A stretch of 64,000 bases of DNA from Bacteroidia bacterium (GTDB lineage: Bacteria > Bacteroidota > Bacteroidia > J057), in NCBI GenBank assembly GCA_041391665.1, contig JAWKNO010000002.1, positions 1,860,001 to 1,924,000 of the forward strand. The letters run 5' to 3'. The translations under genes and the position numbers were made by a program. Every line of letters begins with the position of its first letter. Positions within the stretch are counted from its first letter, which is position 1. The notes under the pieces were generated by a model. That model did not search any database, was not told the DNA's origin, and saw only the letters and a list, made by a program, of their open reading frames with translations. Positions 11,201-18,905 of this stretch are shown piece by piece.

Positions 11201-11392
11201 CAGTGAAATGAACGGTGTTGCCTTGCGGAAAGCAAAATCGTCAATAGCGGGAGTAGCTCCGGCATTCAGGTAGATGTCTACCGTTTGAGCCGCAGGGTCA
11301 GGAGAGTTGTGAATGATCTGCACCATCGCTGTCTGTGCTGACAGAAACGCAGCCGGGAGCAGGAAAAATGCGAGGAGGAGGAGTTTTTTCAT
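8204..11392 (-). CDS. Secreted protein with three DUF4397 pairs and a T9SS sorting domain
   Basis: The protein of 1,062 residues starts at the ATG at 11392; an upstream in-frame start would only add a non-signal stretch before the MKKLLLLAFFLL signal peptide. It contains six DUF4397-like modules in three pairs. The first of each pair begins VQIIHNSPDPAA or similar, and the second carries HGxxDAPAVDVLA. After the first and third pairs comes a roughly 130-residue beta-domain (FTLIDAKAD..., FTLIDGKTD...) of a type seen in Bacteroidota exoproteins. The end (LTVYPNPTMGKVQLE ... GVYFIQVSDG) is a type A T9SS sorting domain, so the protein should be exported and attached to the surface. Its ligand is unknown; adhesion or matrix function is inference. 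Confidence 0.85.
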   Translation of the reverse strand: MKKLLLLAFFLLPAAFLSAQTAMVQIIHNSPDPAAQTVDIYLNAGATPAIDDFAFRKATPFISLPANTPLNVGVAPGTSTGPGDIIATIPLPALTAGEKYVVIATGVLDPFQFDGTANGTAIGFDLEIITPALTADPGNQVSLNVFHGAPDAPAVDVLANNGLTPLIPGLAYRQSTGYVSLPPATYYLSVTPAGLNNVVVGTFQASLDGLGGGAGVVFASGFLNPSLNQSGAAFGLFAALADGTVVELPAVNCNLGIIDFTLIDAKADTVITAYDPIPDGAVIDLAAVGTDRLNIRANTCDGFPVGSISFDLTGSQSKSKYDNNAPFSLFGDNNNGGYFIWPSPRPVSGDSYTVTATAYQGKVKKGSSGTPVSVNFSFVDSNIPAFVQIIHNSADPGAETVDIYLDGGAQPAVNDFKFRTATPFLGLPSGKAFTVGIAPGNSTGPNDIIASFPFPALTANESYVVMATGVLDPTQFDQSVNSAIGFTLEVFPAALQASGNSDVAVLAYHGSTDAPAVDVLANGLTPPLIPAISYGDFAGYLNVAPGDYTLTITPAGQNATVVAEYRADLTGLGGGAAVVFASGVLDPTVNQNAALFGLFAALPDGTVIEFPAPGAYVQIIHNSPDPAAAVVDIYINGGALPAIDDLGFREATPFLTLPSGVPLTVGIAPGNSTGPGDIIASFPLPALTLFQNYVVMATGVLDPSQFDQSVNGASIGFTLNIQTPAQQDAAAGQTAILAYHGSPDAPAVDVLAFGSTPPLVPNLSYGDFAGYLSVPSATYVLDVTPAGQNSTVVASYQAMLDGLGGQATVVFASGFLNPANNQSGAAFGLFATLNDGTVIPLPTFECDLGVLNFTLIDGKTDLPIPGYDPIMDGAVIDLAGLNPSKLNIRANICPGNALNSVAFELTGSQTLNTVDNNAPFALFKDNGKGGFFQWTGAGPAAGDAYTLMATGYDGKAGNGVAGTPKTISFSFIQSPARLAGLSELTLTVYPNPTMGKVQLEIEGANGSEVEVVVRNLMGQIVNSPVFTTASNLKLDLSGQPSGVYFIQVSDGNTSTMQKVLVQ

Positions 11393-11895
11393 AATCTGAA
11401 AATTTTGTGGTTCGTAAGCAAAAAACCTGTTTAACTTCTCCTTTGTTACATTCATTCACTGACAAATATTTAGGTTTCTGGATGAGATTTGATATATGAA
11501 AAAAATAAAAATAATTGATAGTCAGATTTTTAAGAGGAAACTTTATTATTAAAACTGATGATTTAATTATTTGAAGCAAATGATCTTTGCCTGAGATCAT
11601 TTATCCAGCTAAGGGTTCAATCGCAATCAGGGTCGCATATACCCGTCAGGGGAGGTAAAATAATTGTGGGAAAATTCCTGATAGTTTATTATTTTGAATT
11701 TGATAGTTATCTGATTTGTTGAAATAAGCCCAATATGAAATAACGCATTTTAAAGATTCCTTTTGCCTGAGAGCCGTAACAGGATATAGTAACCAGCCAG
11801 CCAGTCAGTTTTGGGGGGTTCAGAAGAAATTTATACATGTACTTATTCTATAAAGATTTGTTCATCTTCATTCTTCACCTTAAAGGAAATTTTTT
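11393..11895. other. AT-rich intergenic region between divergent genes
   Basis: These 503 bp separate the DUF4397 gene (minus) from susC (plus) and must carry both promoters. The region is AT-rich and holds no gene I can support. A weak -7-like box (aagatttg, 11853-11860) lies 35 nt before the susC start; it differs from TAnnTTTG at one position and lacks a clear -33 element. No riboswitch or strong hairpin was seen. Confidence 0.5.
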
Positions 11896-14800
11896 ATGAA
11901 AAATGCTACTACTACTATTTACTGGAAAAACTTTTGTTCGGGTATAATTGTGGGGCTCCTATGTATGGTTGCGGCCCATGCACAAATGAAAGTTTCGGGA
12001 ACGGTGGCCAACGAATCCGGTGAACCAATGGTCGGAGTGAATGTCCTCGTAAAAGGAACTTCGACCGGCATACTCACTGATGATGCCGGGAAATTTTCAC
12101 TGAACCTCCCCACTGGTGATGAAACGCTGGTCGTTTCGTATTTTGGGTATTTACGTTTAGAAGTCCCCGTTAAGGGACAATCGCAATTGCAGATTGTCAT
12201 GGTTGAGAATGTATCCTCCCTGGATGAAGTGGTCGTGGTAGGATATGGTACGGTAAAGAAAAAGGATCTGACCGGCGCCGTTGCTCAGATTGATGCGACG
12301 AAAATCGCCAACCAGTCTCCCAATTCCATGACAGACCTCCTGCGCGCCAATGTGCCGGGCTTGAGCGTAGGTTTCAACAACTCGCCCAAAGGGGTAAGTG
12401 ATTTGGAAATACGAGGGAAAAATACCCTTACCGCAGGCGGCAGCCCCCTGATTGTTGTAGATGGTATGATTTATAACGGAGATCTTTCTGATATCAATCC
12501 CGCCGATATTGACAAAATTGATGTGATGAAAGATGCCAGCTCAGCCGCTGTATATGGTGCCCGTGGATCCAATGGTGTGGTGCTGATCACCACAAAACGT
12601 GGAGATGGCATGGCGCCTACGATCTCTCTGAGCAGCAGCGCCGGATTTGCCACGAATGCCATTGTACACAAGCCCTATGATCCTGACGGTTATGCTGCCT
12701 GGCGGACGGATGTATTCAAAAGCATCAATGTAAACCATGAGCAGACTCCTGGCAAGTTTGACAATCCCAACAATTTGCCGGCGGGTGTTACCCTTGCTCA
12801 ATGGCTGGCCTACGATGGGGCACAGGGAGATCCTACCACAGCCTGGCTGAACCGGATCGGCTTTCAGGATGTTGAGATTGCCAATTATCTCGCAGGGCGG
12901 AGCGTTGACTGGTATGATCAGATATTTCAGGCAGGGTTTCGCAATGACCATACCCTGAGTCTATCTGGCACAAAGGACGAAGTCAAGTATTACTGGTCCA
13001 TCGGTCGCACAGACAATGAGGGCATTATTGTGGGAGAGCGGTTTACCACCATTCGTTCCAGGCTGAACATTGAAAGTAAAATCAATAAGTGGATAACGGT
13101 TGGGGCCAATACTCAGTTTGCTGACCGGGATGAAAGTTCAGTGCCGGCAGAATGGAACATGGTCTCGCAGGACTCTCCCTGGGGTTCGGAGCTTTCAGAC
13201 GACGGGTCGACACTCAGATTCAGCCCACAGGATGACCCCGGCGCCGGCGCCCGCCACCCTCTCCTAAGAAGAACCTATACTGATCGTTCATGGAAATTTA
13301 ACACCCTCAATACGAGGATCTACAGCACGATTTCTTTGCCACTGGGCTTTTCATATCAATTTGCTTTTACCAACCGGTATGAATGGAATGATCTTTTCAA
13401 CCACGAGTCTTCGGTAAGTCCGGAGTGGGCAACTGGTACTGCGTTCCGGGATCATACAAAAATTGCCGAATGGCAGATCGACAATGTCTTGAAATGGAAT
13501 AAAACGTTCGGAGGCCATACCTTCGACGCTACCTTCCTTTCCTATGCTGAAAAATTCAAAATATTCAGCGATCGCACCACCAGTGGAATATTTGATCCGA
13601 ACGATGCGCTGGGCTACAACAACCTGTCACTGGGTACGGCGATATCACTCACAGGCAATGATGAACAGAGCACAGGGGATGCCCTGATGGGAAGGTTAAA
13701 CTATAGTTTCCAGTCAAAATACCTCCTTTCAGCAACCATACGCCGGGATGGGTTTTCTGCCTTTGGGGAAAACAACCGAAGGGCGACTTTTCCTTCTCTG
13801 GCGGCAGGCTGGGTGCTGTCCGAAGAATCATTTTTCAACGTGAGTGGAATCGACTTTTTTAAAGTCAGACTTTCCTGGGGTGAAAATGGCAACCGGAATA
13901 TCGGTCGGTATGCGGCATTGTCCCAGCTGATTGCAGGCAAAAATCTGATCGTGGACAAAAATGGTGCTGTACAGACCGTATCCACGCTCTCCAATAATAC
14001 AATGGAGAACCTCGACCTGAAATGGGAGCGTACTGCTGCATGGAACCTGGGGTTTGACTTCAGCACGCTGAAAGGAAGACTTGATGGATCACTGGAATTG
14101 TACGACATGGTGACCAATGACCTGCTGGTAAGCCGGGCCTTACCCAATGTGATTGGGTTCTCCAGTGTATTTACTAATTTAGGTGAAGTTCAAAACCGTG
14201 GGATGGAATTGATTCTGACTACACGAAACATCGAACGGCCAAATTTTGCCTGGAGCAGCACATTTAATTTCTCCCTGAACCGAAACAAGATCAATAGCCT
14301 CTATGGCGACCTCGATGCAAACGGCAATGAACTCGATGACATCACCAACCGGTGGTTTATCGGTCATGCCATCGATGAAATATGGGGACTTAATGTATTG
14401 GGGGTATATAAAACCAGTGAAGCGGATGCCGCAGCTGAATACGGAAAATTCCCCGGCGACTTCAAGCTGGAAGACAAAAACAACGATGGGATTTACACGA
14501 TCGAAGACAATGATTTTCTGGGATTTTCCACACCCAGATTCCAGTGGACTTTTGTCAACAACTTCCAGTTCTGGAAAGGTTTGAATCTTTCTGTAGAGAT
14601 GTACTCCATGATGGGACAGATGAGAGCCTTTAATCCTGCCAAAAACAGAGATGGCTTTATCGACCGCACCAATTCGTTGCAGACCCCTTACTGGACAAAA
14701 GATAACCAAATCGATAATTACGCCCGTTTGTTTTCCAGCGATGGAAGCGCAAGTTTTAACGTGTATCGCAACAACTCGTTTGTTCGCCTGCAAAACCTCA

Positions 14801-15000
14801 CCCTTTCCTATAATATCCCCAATCAGATCCTGAGCAAAATAGCTGTAAAAGGACTTCGGGTATATGCCAACGTTCGGAATGTCTATGTGTTGGCGCCTGA
14901 CTGGGATCTTTATGATCCTGAATCCAGTGATGTGAGTGGTACTTCCGGACTAACGCCCACACCCAGATATTATACTATCGGGCTTAATCTTTCACTTTAA
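11896..15000 (+). CDS. SusC/RagA family TonB-linked outer-membrane transporter
   Basis: At 1,034 residues this is the usual SusC length. In order: a signal peptide (ends VAAHAQ), a carboxypeptidase-regulatory-like domain (KVSGTVANESGEPMVGVNV, residues ~30-105), the SusC TonB-box/plug motif DEVVVVGYGTVKKKDLTGAV (~113-133), a plug domain with DASSAAVYGARGSNGV, and a 22-strand-type barrel ending RYYTIGLNLSL. Such proteins import oligosaccharides or other large nutrients across the outer membrane together with a SusD lipoprotein, which follows 26 nt downstream. No glycoside hydrolase or sensor lies beside the pair, so the substrate cannot be read from context. Confidence 0.95.
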   Translation: MKNATTTIYWKNFCSGIIVGLLCMVAAHAQMKVSGTVANESGEPMVGVNVLVKGTSTGILTDDAGKFSLNLPTGDETLVVSYFGYLRLEVPVKGQSQLQIVMVENVSSLDEVVVVGYGTVKKKDLTGAVAQIDATKIANQSPNSMTDLLRANVPGLSVGFNNSPKGVSDLEIRGKNTLTAGGSPLIVVDGMIYNGDLSDINPADIDKIDVMKDASSAAVYGARGSNGVVLITTKRGDGMAPTISLSSSAGFATNAIVHKPYDPDGYAAWRTDVFKSINVNHEQTPGKFDNPNNLPAGVTLAQWLAYDGAQGDPTTAWLNRIGFQDVEIANYLAGRSVDWYDQIFQAGFRNDHTLSLSGTKDEVKYYWSIGRTDNEGIIVGERFTTIRSRLNIESKINKWITVGANTQFADRDESSVPAEWNMVSQDSPWGSELSDDGSTLRFSPQDDPGAGARHPLLRRTYTDRSWKFNTLNTRIYSTISLPLGFSYQFAFTNRYEWNDLFNHESSVSPEWATGTAFRDHTKIAEWQIDNVLKWNKTFGGHTFDATFLSYAEKFKIFSDRTTSGIFDPNDALGYNNLSLGTAISLTGNDEQSTGDALMGRLNYSFQSKYLLSATIRRDGFSAFGENNRRATFPSLAAGWVLSEESFFNVSGIDFFKVRLSWGENGNRNIGRYAALSQLIAGKNLIVDKNGAVQTVSTLSNNTMENLDLKWERTAAWNLGFDFSTLKGRLDGSLELYDMVTNDLLVSRALPNVIGFSSVFTNLGEVQNRGMELILTTRNIERPNFAWSSTFNFSLNRNKINSLYGDLDANGNELDDITNRWFIGHAIDEIWGLNVLGVYKTSEADAAAEYGKFPGDFKLEDKNNDGIYTIEDNDFLGFSTPRFQWTFVNNFQFWKGLNLSVEMYSMMGQMRAFNPAKNRDGFIDRTNSLQTPYWTKDNQIDNYARLFSSDGSASFNVYRNNSFVRLQNLTLSYNIPNQILSKIAVKGLRVYANVRNVYVLAPDWDLYDPESSDVSGTSGLTPTPRYYTIGLNLSL

Positions 15001-15026
15001 TTTCTTCACTACAAACTGAAAGCATT

Positions 15027-16850
15027 ATGAAATTCAATATAATATTTAAAATCAACCTCCTCCTGCTCCTGTTAATGGTCGGGTTTTCAATAAGCTGTAA
15101 AGAATCGTTTCTTGAACCGGAGGAACTGTCGTTTTATACGCCAGGAAATGCGCTGAACAATGCCGATGGGATGCGCGGATTATTATCCCAGGCCATGACC
15201 AATCTCCGTTCCGAATTTTATGGCGATGGAGCCCCGATGATCACAGAAAATATATTCTCTGAAGTAGCTGTTGAAGGAACAACGGACAAGTCGGGCCCTG
15301 CCCAGGACCTAAACCTCCTTATATTGCCTGATGCAAATCTCAATAGTGCTGACCGCAATCGAATCGGTTGGTTTTGGGAAAACTGGTATATAGGGATCAA
15401 GTATGCAAATACGGTAATATCGAGAATCGATGATGCTACCTACAATTCCGTGGAAGAGCGAAACGAGATCCTGGGGGCTGCCTATTTTCACCGTGCATAT
15501 CGCTATTACCGTCTCACACAGCAATTTGGCGATGTACCTGCCCTGATGGAAGAAATCTCTACACCAAAACTTGATTTTGTCTCGACTACCCGCATGGCGA
15601 TTCTGCAGAAAATCAAAGCCGACCTGGAGCAGGCAGCGCTCTGGGTTCCGGAATCGGTCAATCAGGGAGAAGTCAGCAGGGGCGCCGTTTTACACTTGCT
15701 GACCAAAGTCAACCTGGCCATGGGCTTATTTGACGCAGCCATTGCTTCGGCCAGTCAGGTAATTGACGGTGGAACCTATGCGCTGATGACCCAGCGCTTT
15801 GGATCCGAAAAAGACAATACTACACGCAACGTCATTTATGACCTTCATCGCCCGGAGAATAAAAGTATTCCTGAAAACAAGGAGGCTATTCTAAATGTGA
15901 TCTCAAGGTTAGGCTATGAAGGTGCGGGTGGCGTCACCAGTTTAATGCGGCAGGCAGTTCCGCTTTGGTGGAGATTTATCAACACTCCTGATGGAGCCAA
16001 TGGAATGTCTGACAGCCCTGATGCCGAATTAGCACATGTAAAATCATACGGCAGAGGCATTGGCCGTAACCGGGGAACGCCCTATAGCACCAAATTTATC
16101 TGGAAGGATACGACAGACCTTAGACACAAGTATCCCAACTGGATCCGCATGGAAGACATCACCTACAATGCCCCGAGTCTGAAAACCGCAGGAAATCCCT
16201 ATTACAATAAACCCCTCCAGTTGTACACAACAGATGGGGTGATCCTCTGCTCGGATACCATACGAAATTGGTACGATTTCCCACTGTATAAATTATATAT
16301 ACCGGATCCCCAGAATGCCAGACCTTCGGGAGGTTATTCGGACTGGTATGTGTTCAGGTTGGCAGAAACCTACCTGCTGAGGGCTGAAGCTTATACATGG
16401 AAGGATGACCTGGGCAGAGCGGCCGAAGACGTCAATATGGTCAGAAGAAGAGCCAATGCGCCGGATCTTTCACCATCTGAAATCAATATCGGCACCATTC
16501 TCGATGAACGCGCCCGGGAATTATATTATGAAGAACCCCGGAATACCGAGCTGACCAGAATTGCCTTTATTTTCGCTCAAACCGGAAAACCTGCTTACAA
16601 TGGAAAGGTATACAGCCTTTCCGATTTTCATCTGAACAATTTCTGGTATGACCGGATCATGGAATCTACGGCCTTTTACAATCAGGGCGTGAAGACGATC
16701 CATGGGGATGAATATACCATGAGCCCTTATCATGTGTTATATCCCATTCCGGCACCTGCGATTAATGCCAACACACAGGGACGTATTAACCAGAACCTCG
16801 GATATCCAGGCTCGGAAAAAAATGTTCCGCCACTTACAGAGATTAAATAA
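15027..16850 (+). CDS. SusD/RagB family nutrient-binding lipoprotein
   Basis: This 607-residue protein has a lipoprotein signal with the lipid-anchored cysteine at residue 24 (VGFSISCKES). The helical SusD fold is indicated by the N-terminal tetratricopeptide-like helices (NEILGAAYFHRAYRYYRLTQQFGDVP), the RLAETYLLRAEAY segment near residue 445, and the C-terminal end YPIPAPAINANTQGRINQNLGY, all typical of RagB/SusD. It caps the SusC barrel and binds the ligand at the cell surface. It follows susC directly and is probably translated from the same mRNA. Confidence 0.94.
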   Translation: MKFNIIFKINLLLLLLMVGFSISCKESFLEPEELSFYTPGNALNNADGMRGLLSQAMTNLRSEFYGDGAPMITENIFSEVAVEGTTDKSGPAQDLNLLILPDANLNSADRNRIGWFWENWYIGIKYANTVISRIDDATYNSVEERNEILGAAYFHRAYRYYRLTQQFGDVPALMEEISTPKLDFVSTTRMAILQKIKADLEQAALWVPESVNQGEVSRGAVLHLLTKVNLAMGLFDAAIASASQVIDGGTYALMTQRFGSEKDNTTRNVIYDLHRPENKSIPENKEAILNVISRLGYEGAGGVTSLMRQAVPLWWRFINTPDGANGMSDSPDAELAHVKSYGRGIGRNRGTPYSTKFIWKDTTDLRHKYPNWIRMEDITYNAPSLKTAGNPYYNKPLQLYTTDGVILCSDTIRNWYDFPLYKLYIPDPQNARPSGGYSDWYVFRLAETYLLRAEAYTWKDDLGRAAEDVNMVRRRANAPDLSPSEINIGTILDERARELYYEEPRNTELTRIAFIFAQTGKPAYNGKVYSLSDFHLNNFWYDRIMESTAFYNQGVKTIHGDEYTMSPYHVLYPIPAPAINANTQGRINQNLGYPGSEKNVPPLTEIK

Positions 16851-16872
16851 TTTTTTCTCTTTATTTTCATGT

Positions 16873-16914
16873 AATACAAGAGCCATCCCAAATATTGGGG
16901 TGGCTCTTGTATTA
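16873..16914 (+). terminator. Terminator after the susCD pair
   Basis: An inverted repeat (16873-16889 with 16898-16914) forms a stem of about 16 bp with one mismatch-type G-T pair, 22 nt after the SusD stop codon. No long T-run follows, so termination strength is uncertain. Confidence 0.6.
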
Positions 16915-16972
16915 ATAACTCAGTTCATTTTAATATCTGATATGATCTACAGACGCCATACGGGTTGAATAT

Positions 16973-17010
16973 AAAAAAAGGCAGTCAACTTCAAGATTGA
17001 GTTAACTGCC
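16973..17010 (-). terminator. Terminator after the CAU tRNA
   Basis: A 10-bp stem (16980-16989 with 17001-17010, one G-T pair) is followed on the minus strand by seven T residues. It lies just beyond the 3' end of the minus-strand tRNA; a short T-run on the other side could also let it serve the plus strand. Confidence 0.7.
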
Positions 17011-17017
17011 TGATTTT

Positions 17018-17094
17018 TGGTGGGCCCACCTGGGCTCGAACCAGGGACCACCTGATTATGAGTCAGGTGCTCTAACCGACTGAGCTATAGGCCC
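17018..17094 (-). tRNA. tRNA with CAU anticodon (tRNA-Ile2 or elongator tRNA-Met)
   Basis: The minus strand folds as a full cloverleaf: acceptor GGGCCTA/TGGGCCC, D arm AGCTCAGTCGGTTAGAGC, anticodon stem CCTGA/TCAGG with loop CTCATAA (anticodon CAT), T arm CCTGG-TTCGAGC-CCAGG, and an encoded CCA end. A CAU anticodon means either elongator methionine or the isoleucine-2 tRNA whose C34 is changed to lysidine. The sequence (GGGCCTATAGCTCAG, CTGACTCATAATCAG) looks more like Ile2 to me, but that choice needs a tRNA-specific model. Confidence 0.93.
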
Positions 17095-17162
17095 TGCGAT
17101 TGTTCGCGGTGCAAATATAAGACGGCATGTCGCATATTTCCAATTTCATACGCGGGATTTCT

Positions 17163-17170
17163 TAATTTTG
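17163..17170 (+). promoter_or_regulatory. Bacteroidota -7 box for the DUF5662 gene
   Basis: TAATTTTG matches the TAnnTTTG consensus of the Bacteroidota primary sigma factor exactly and ends 17 nt before the ATG at 17188. No convincing -33 TTG element was found upstream. Confidence 0.55.
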
Positions 17171-17187
17171 TTTACAAATTGTACCCT

Positions 17188-17802
17188 ATGACGCTTTATG
17201 ATGTTTTTGTCGATTTTTGCGGACAAATTGATTTCGCCCAACCGCAACGCCTCTCCACAATATTTGAAAGCCGTTTTTTTCCGGCTACTGCCACCACTGA
17301 AATATCAGATCCTGTCGTCATCAATTATCTGCAAAAGACCCTTATACCTCATAAAGTGGCTGTCTATCGCGCAGGTATGGAAACCCTCATGGCCTGCAAA
17401 GGGCAAATTTCTGACGCAGATATTTATCAATATGCCGTCCATGATTTGTCCAAATTTGCCCCGGCAGAAATGGATATCTACGCCCACTATTTCTCCGACA
17501 AAGACAAAGCGGCTGCTATGAAAAAAGTTTTCCCGCTTGCCTGGCATCATCACAAAACCCACAACGAACACCACCCCGAACATTGGTTGTCCGTTGACCG
17601 CCGGGGTAATGTAGAGGCTCTCCCCATGCCCGAACATTTTGTCATGGAAATGGTCGCCGACTGGAAAGGTGCTTCCATCGTCTATGGCGGGGGAATGGAA
17701 TCCTGGATGGTAAAAAATCTGCCAGATGTATTATTCCACCCCGATACAAAATCTAAACTGAATATTGTTCTTGAAAAGCTGGGCTATACAGTTAGATGTT
17801 GA
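17188..17802 (+). CDS. DUF5662 family protein
   Basis: A soluble protein of 204 residues; the ATG at 17188 is preferred over a TTG nine bases upstream. The centre carries HDLSKFAPAEMDIYA and AWHHHKTHNEHHPEHW, a histidine/aspartate pattern typical of DUF5662 and reminiscent of HD-type metal-binding folds; catalytic activity is unproven. There is no signal peptide or membrane segment, so it should be cytoplasmic. It stands alone between a tRNA and a convergent operon, with its own promoter and a shared hairpin at its 3' end. The function is unknown. Confidence 0.75.
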   Translation: MTLYDVFVDFCGQIDFAQPQRLSTIFESRFFPATATTEISDPVVINYLQKTLIPHKVAVYRAGMETLMACKGQISDADIYQYAVHDLSKFAPAEMDIYAHYFSDKDKAAAMKKVFPLAWHHHKTHNEHHPEHWLSVDRRGNVEALPMPEHFVMEMVADWKGASIVYGGGMESWMVKNLPDVLFHPDTKSKLNIVLEKLGYTVRC

Positions 17803-17816
17803 TTTGTATAGCGAAA

Positions 17817-17891
17817 GGGGCTTTGAGAATCTCAGCCACCAAAAGATTTCGCAAATAACCGGGGGCTGAGGTTCTCGAAGCCCCCGGTTAT
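17817..17891. terminator. Nested hairpins between convergent genes
   Basis: Two mutually exclusive stems occupy this gap. A long one pairs 17817-17837 with 17864-17884 (21 bp, two mismatches). A perfect 13-bp GC-rich stem pairs 17855-17867 with 17879-17891 and includes the DUF2304 stop codon. Either could end transcription from the flanking convergent genes; there is no clear T-run. Confidence 0.6.
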
Positions 17892-18202
17892 GATTCCTCC
17901 AGCGCCTTTCTACGCACAATTTCGGTGATCATGAGCTCCAGCTTCAGCGTGCGCAGATACAGTAACACCGACACCGCCGATAGCCCCAGCATCCCGACAT
18001 ACATGATCAGATCCGCCCCCCTGCCTATACCGAGGTAATTGGCGATGACTGTACTGGACTCCGGAAATACCGAAAATACCAGTCCGGCGAGTAACACTGC
18101 CATGACAAAAATCCGCATCACGGGTTGCTGCCGTAGCTTGCGAAAAAACAGCGCCAGTAAAAACAATAATACCGGCACGAGGATAAACTGAATCGGTTTC
18201 AT
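17888..18202 (-). CDS. DUF2304 small membrane protein
   Basis: At 104 residues with three predicted transmembrane segments (IQFILVPVLLFLLALFF, IFVMAVLLAGLVFSVF, LIMYVGMLGLSAVSVLLYLR) and a charged cytoplasmic tail, this matches DUF2304. Such proteins are commonly encoded beside polyprenyl-phosphate glycosyltransferases and are thought to anchor or assist them. The start ATG overlaps the stop of the glycosyltransferase (TGATG), so the two are translationally coupled. Confidence 0.8.
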   Translation of the reverse strand: MKPIQFILVPVLLFLLALFFRKLRQQPVMRIFVMAVLLAGLVFSVFPESSTVIANYLGIGRGADLIMYVGMLGLSAVSVLLYLRTLKLELMITEIVRRKALEES

Positions 18203-18894
18203 CAGAGGAATATTTTGCGAATAATGAGGTCTGTCAGAATACCTAAAGCATCCAGCGCGGACTGACCTTTCTGGCGGGAGTAATCAGTGTATTTTACCTG
18301 CATGGAAACTTCTCTGTATCGCAGGCTATGATGCCGGATTTCCGAAAGAATCTCCGTCGCGTGTGCCATGCCATTTTCTCTTAGACGAATTTTCTCCAAC
18401 GCACTGCGGTTCATCGCCCGAAGGCCATTGTGTGCATCTGTGAGCCAGAGTCCGGTAAACAGTGCGTTGACCCATACCGCAACCCGGAGGAGCACCCGCC
18501 GAAAAATAGGCACTGCCCCCGCCTGCCCCGCCTTCAAAAACCTCGATCCCAACGTAATGTCAGCGATATCGTCCAATAGTGGTGAGAGCATATCCGGGAT
18601 ATCTTCCACCCGGTGCTGGCCATCGGCATCAAAATGCACTACGTAGTCTGCGTCAAGCTTTCGGGCGAAAGTCATCCCAGTCATCAGGGCAGCGCCCTGA
18701 CCCAGATTAACCGAATGGCGTATATAGCGAATGGATAAATCTGCAATTTTGTCTCCCGTACCATCCGTCGAACAATCATCCACCACCACCACCTCATAAC
18801 CAGCTTCAAGTAAACCCAAAACCGTCTGCCGGATAATTTCAGCTTCGTTGAAAGCTGGCACAATCACAAACGTTCGGTTCTGGGTTAGGCGCAT
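18202..18894 (-). CDS. Family 2 glycosyltransferase (dolichyl/polyprenyl-phosphate mannosyltransferase-like)
   Basis: This 230-residue enzyme has the GT-A fold of family 2: FVIVPAFNEAEIIRQTVLGL at the start, VVVVDDCSTDGT (nucleotide-sugar binding, ~34-45) and VVHFDADGQH, which contains the metal-binding D-x-D (~residue 86). Relatives of this length move a sugar from a nucleotide donor to a polyprenyl-phosphate carrier. It lies 11 nt downstream of a T9SS exoprotein gene and overlaps the DUF2304 gene by one base. The arrangement suggests the pair works on envelope glycoconjugates, perhaps on the exoprotein itself; that last step is inference. Confidence 0.85.
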   Translation of the reverse strand: MRLTQNRTFVIVPAFNEAEIIRQTVLGLLEAGYEVVVVDDCSTDGTGDKIADLSIRYIRHSVNLGQGAALMTGMTFARKLDADYVVHFDADGQHRVEDIPDMLSPLLDDIADITLGSRFLKAGQAGAVPIFRRVLLRVAVWVNALFTGLWLTDAHNGLRAMNRSALEKIRLRENGMAHATEILSEIRHHSLRYREVSMQVKYTDYSRQKGQSALDALGILTDLIIRKIFL

Positions 18895-18905
18895 CTGTAA
18901 GGGGG

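Noticed and set aside
11393..11895. Riboswitch or leader RNA upstream of susC
   Set aside because: AT-rich with no strong conserved-looking stem or terminator; nothing can be supported.
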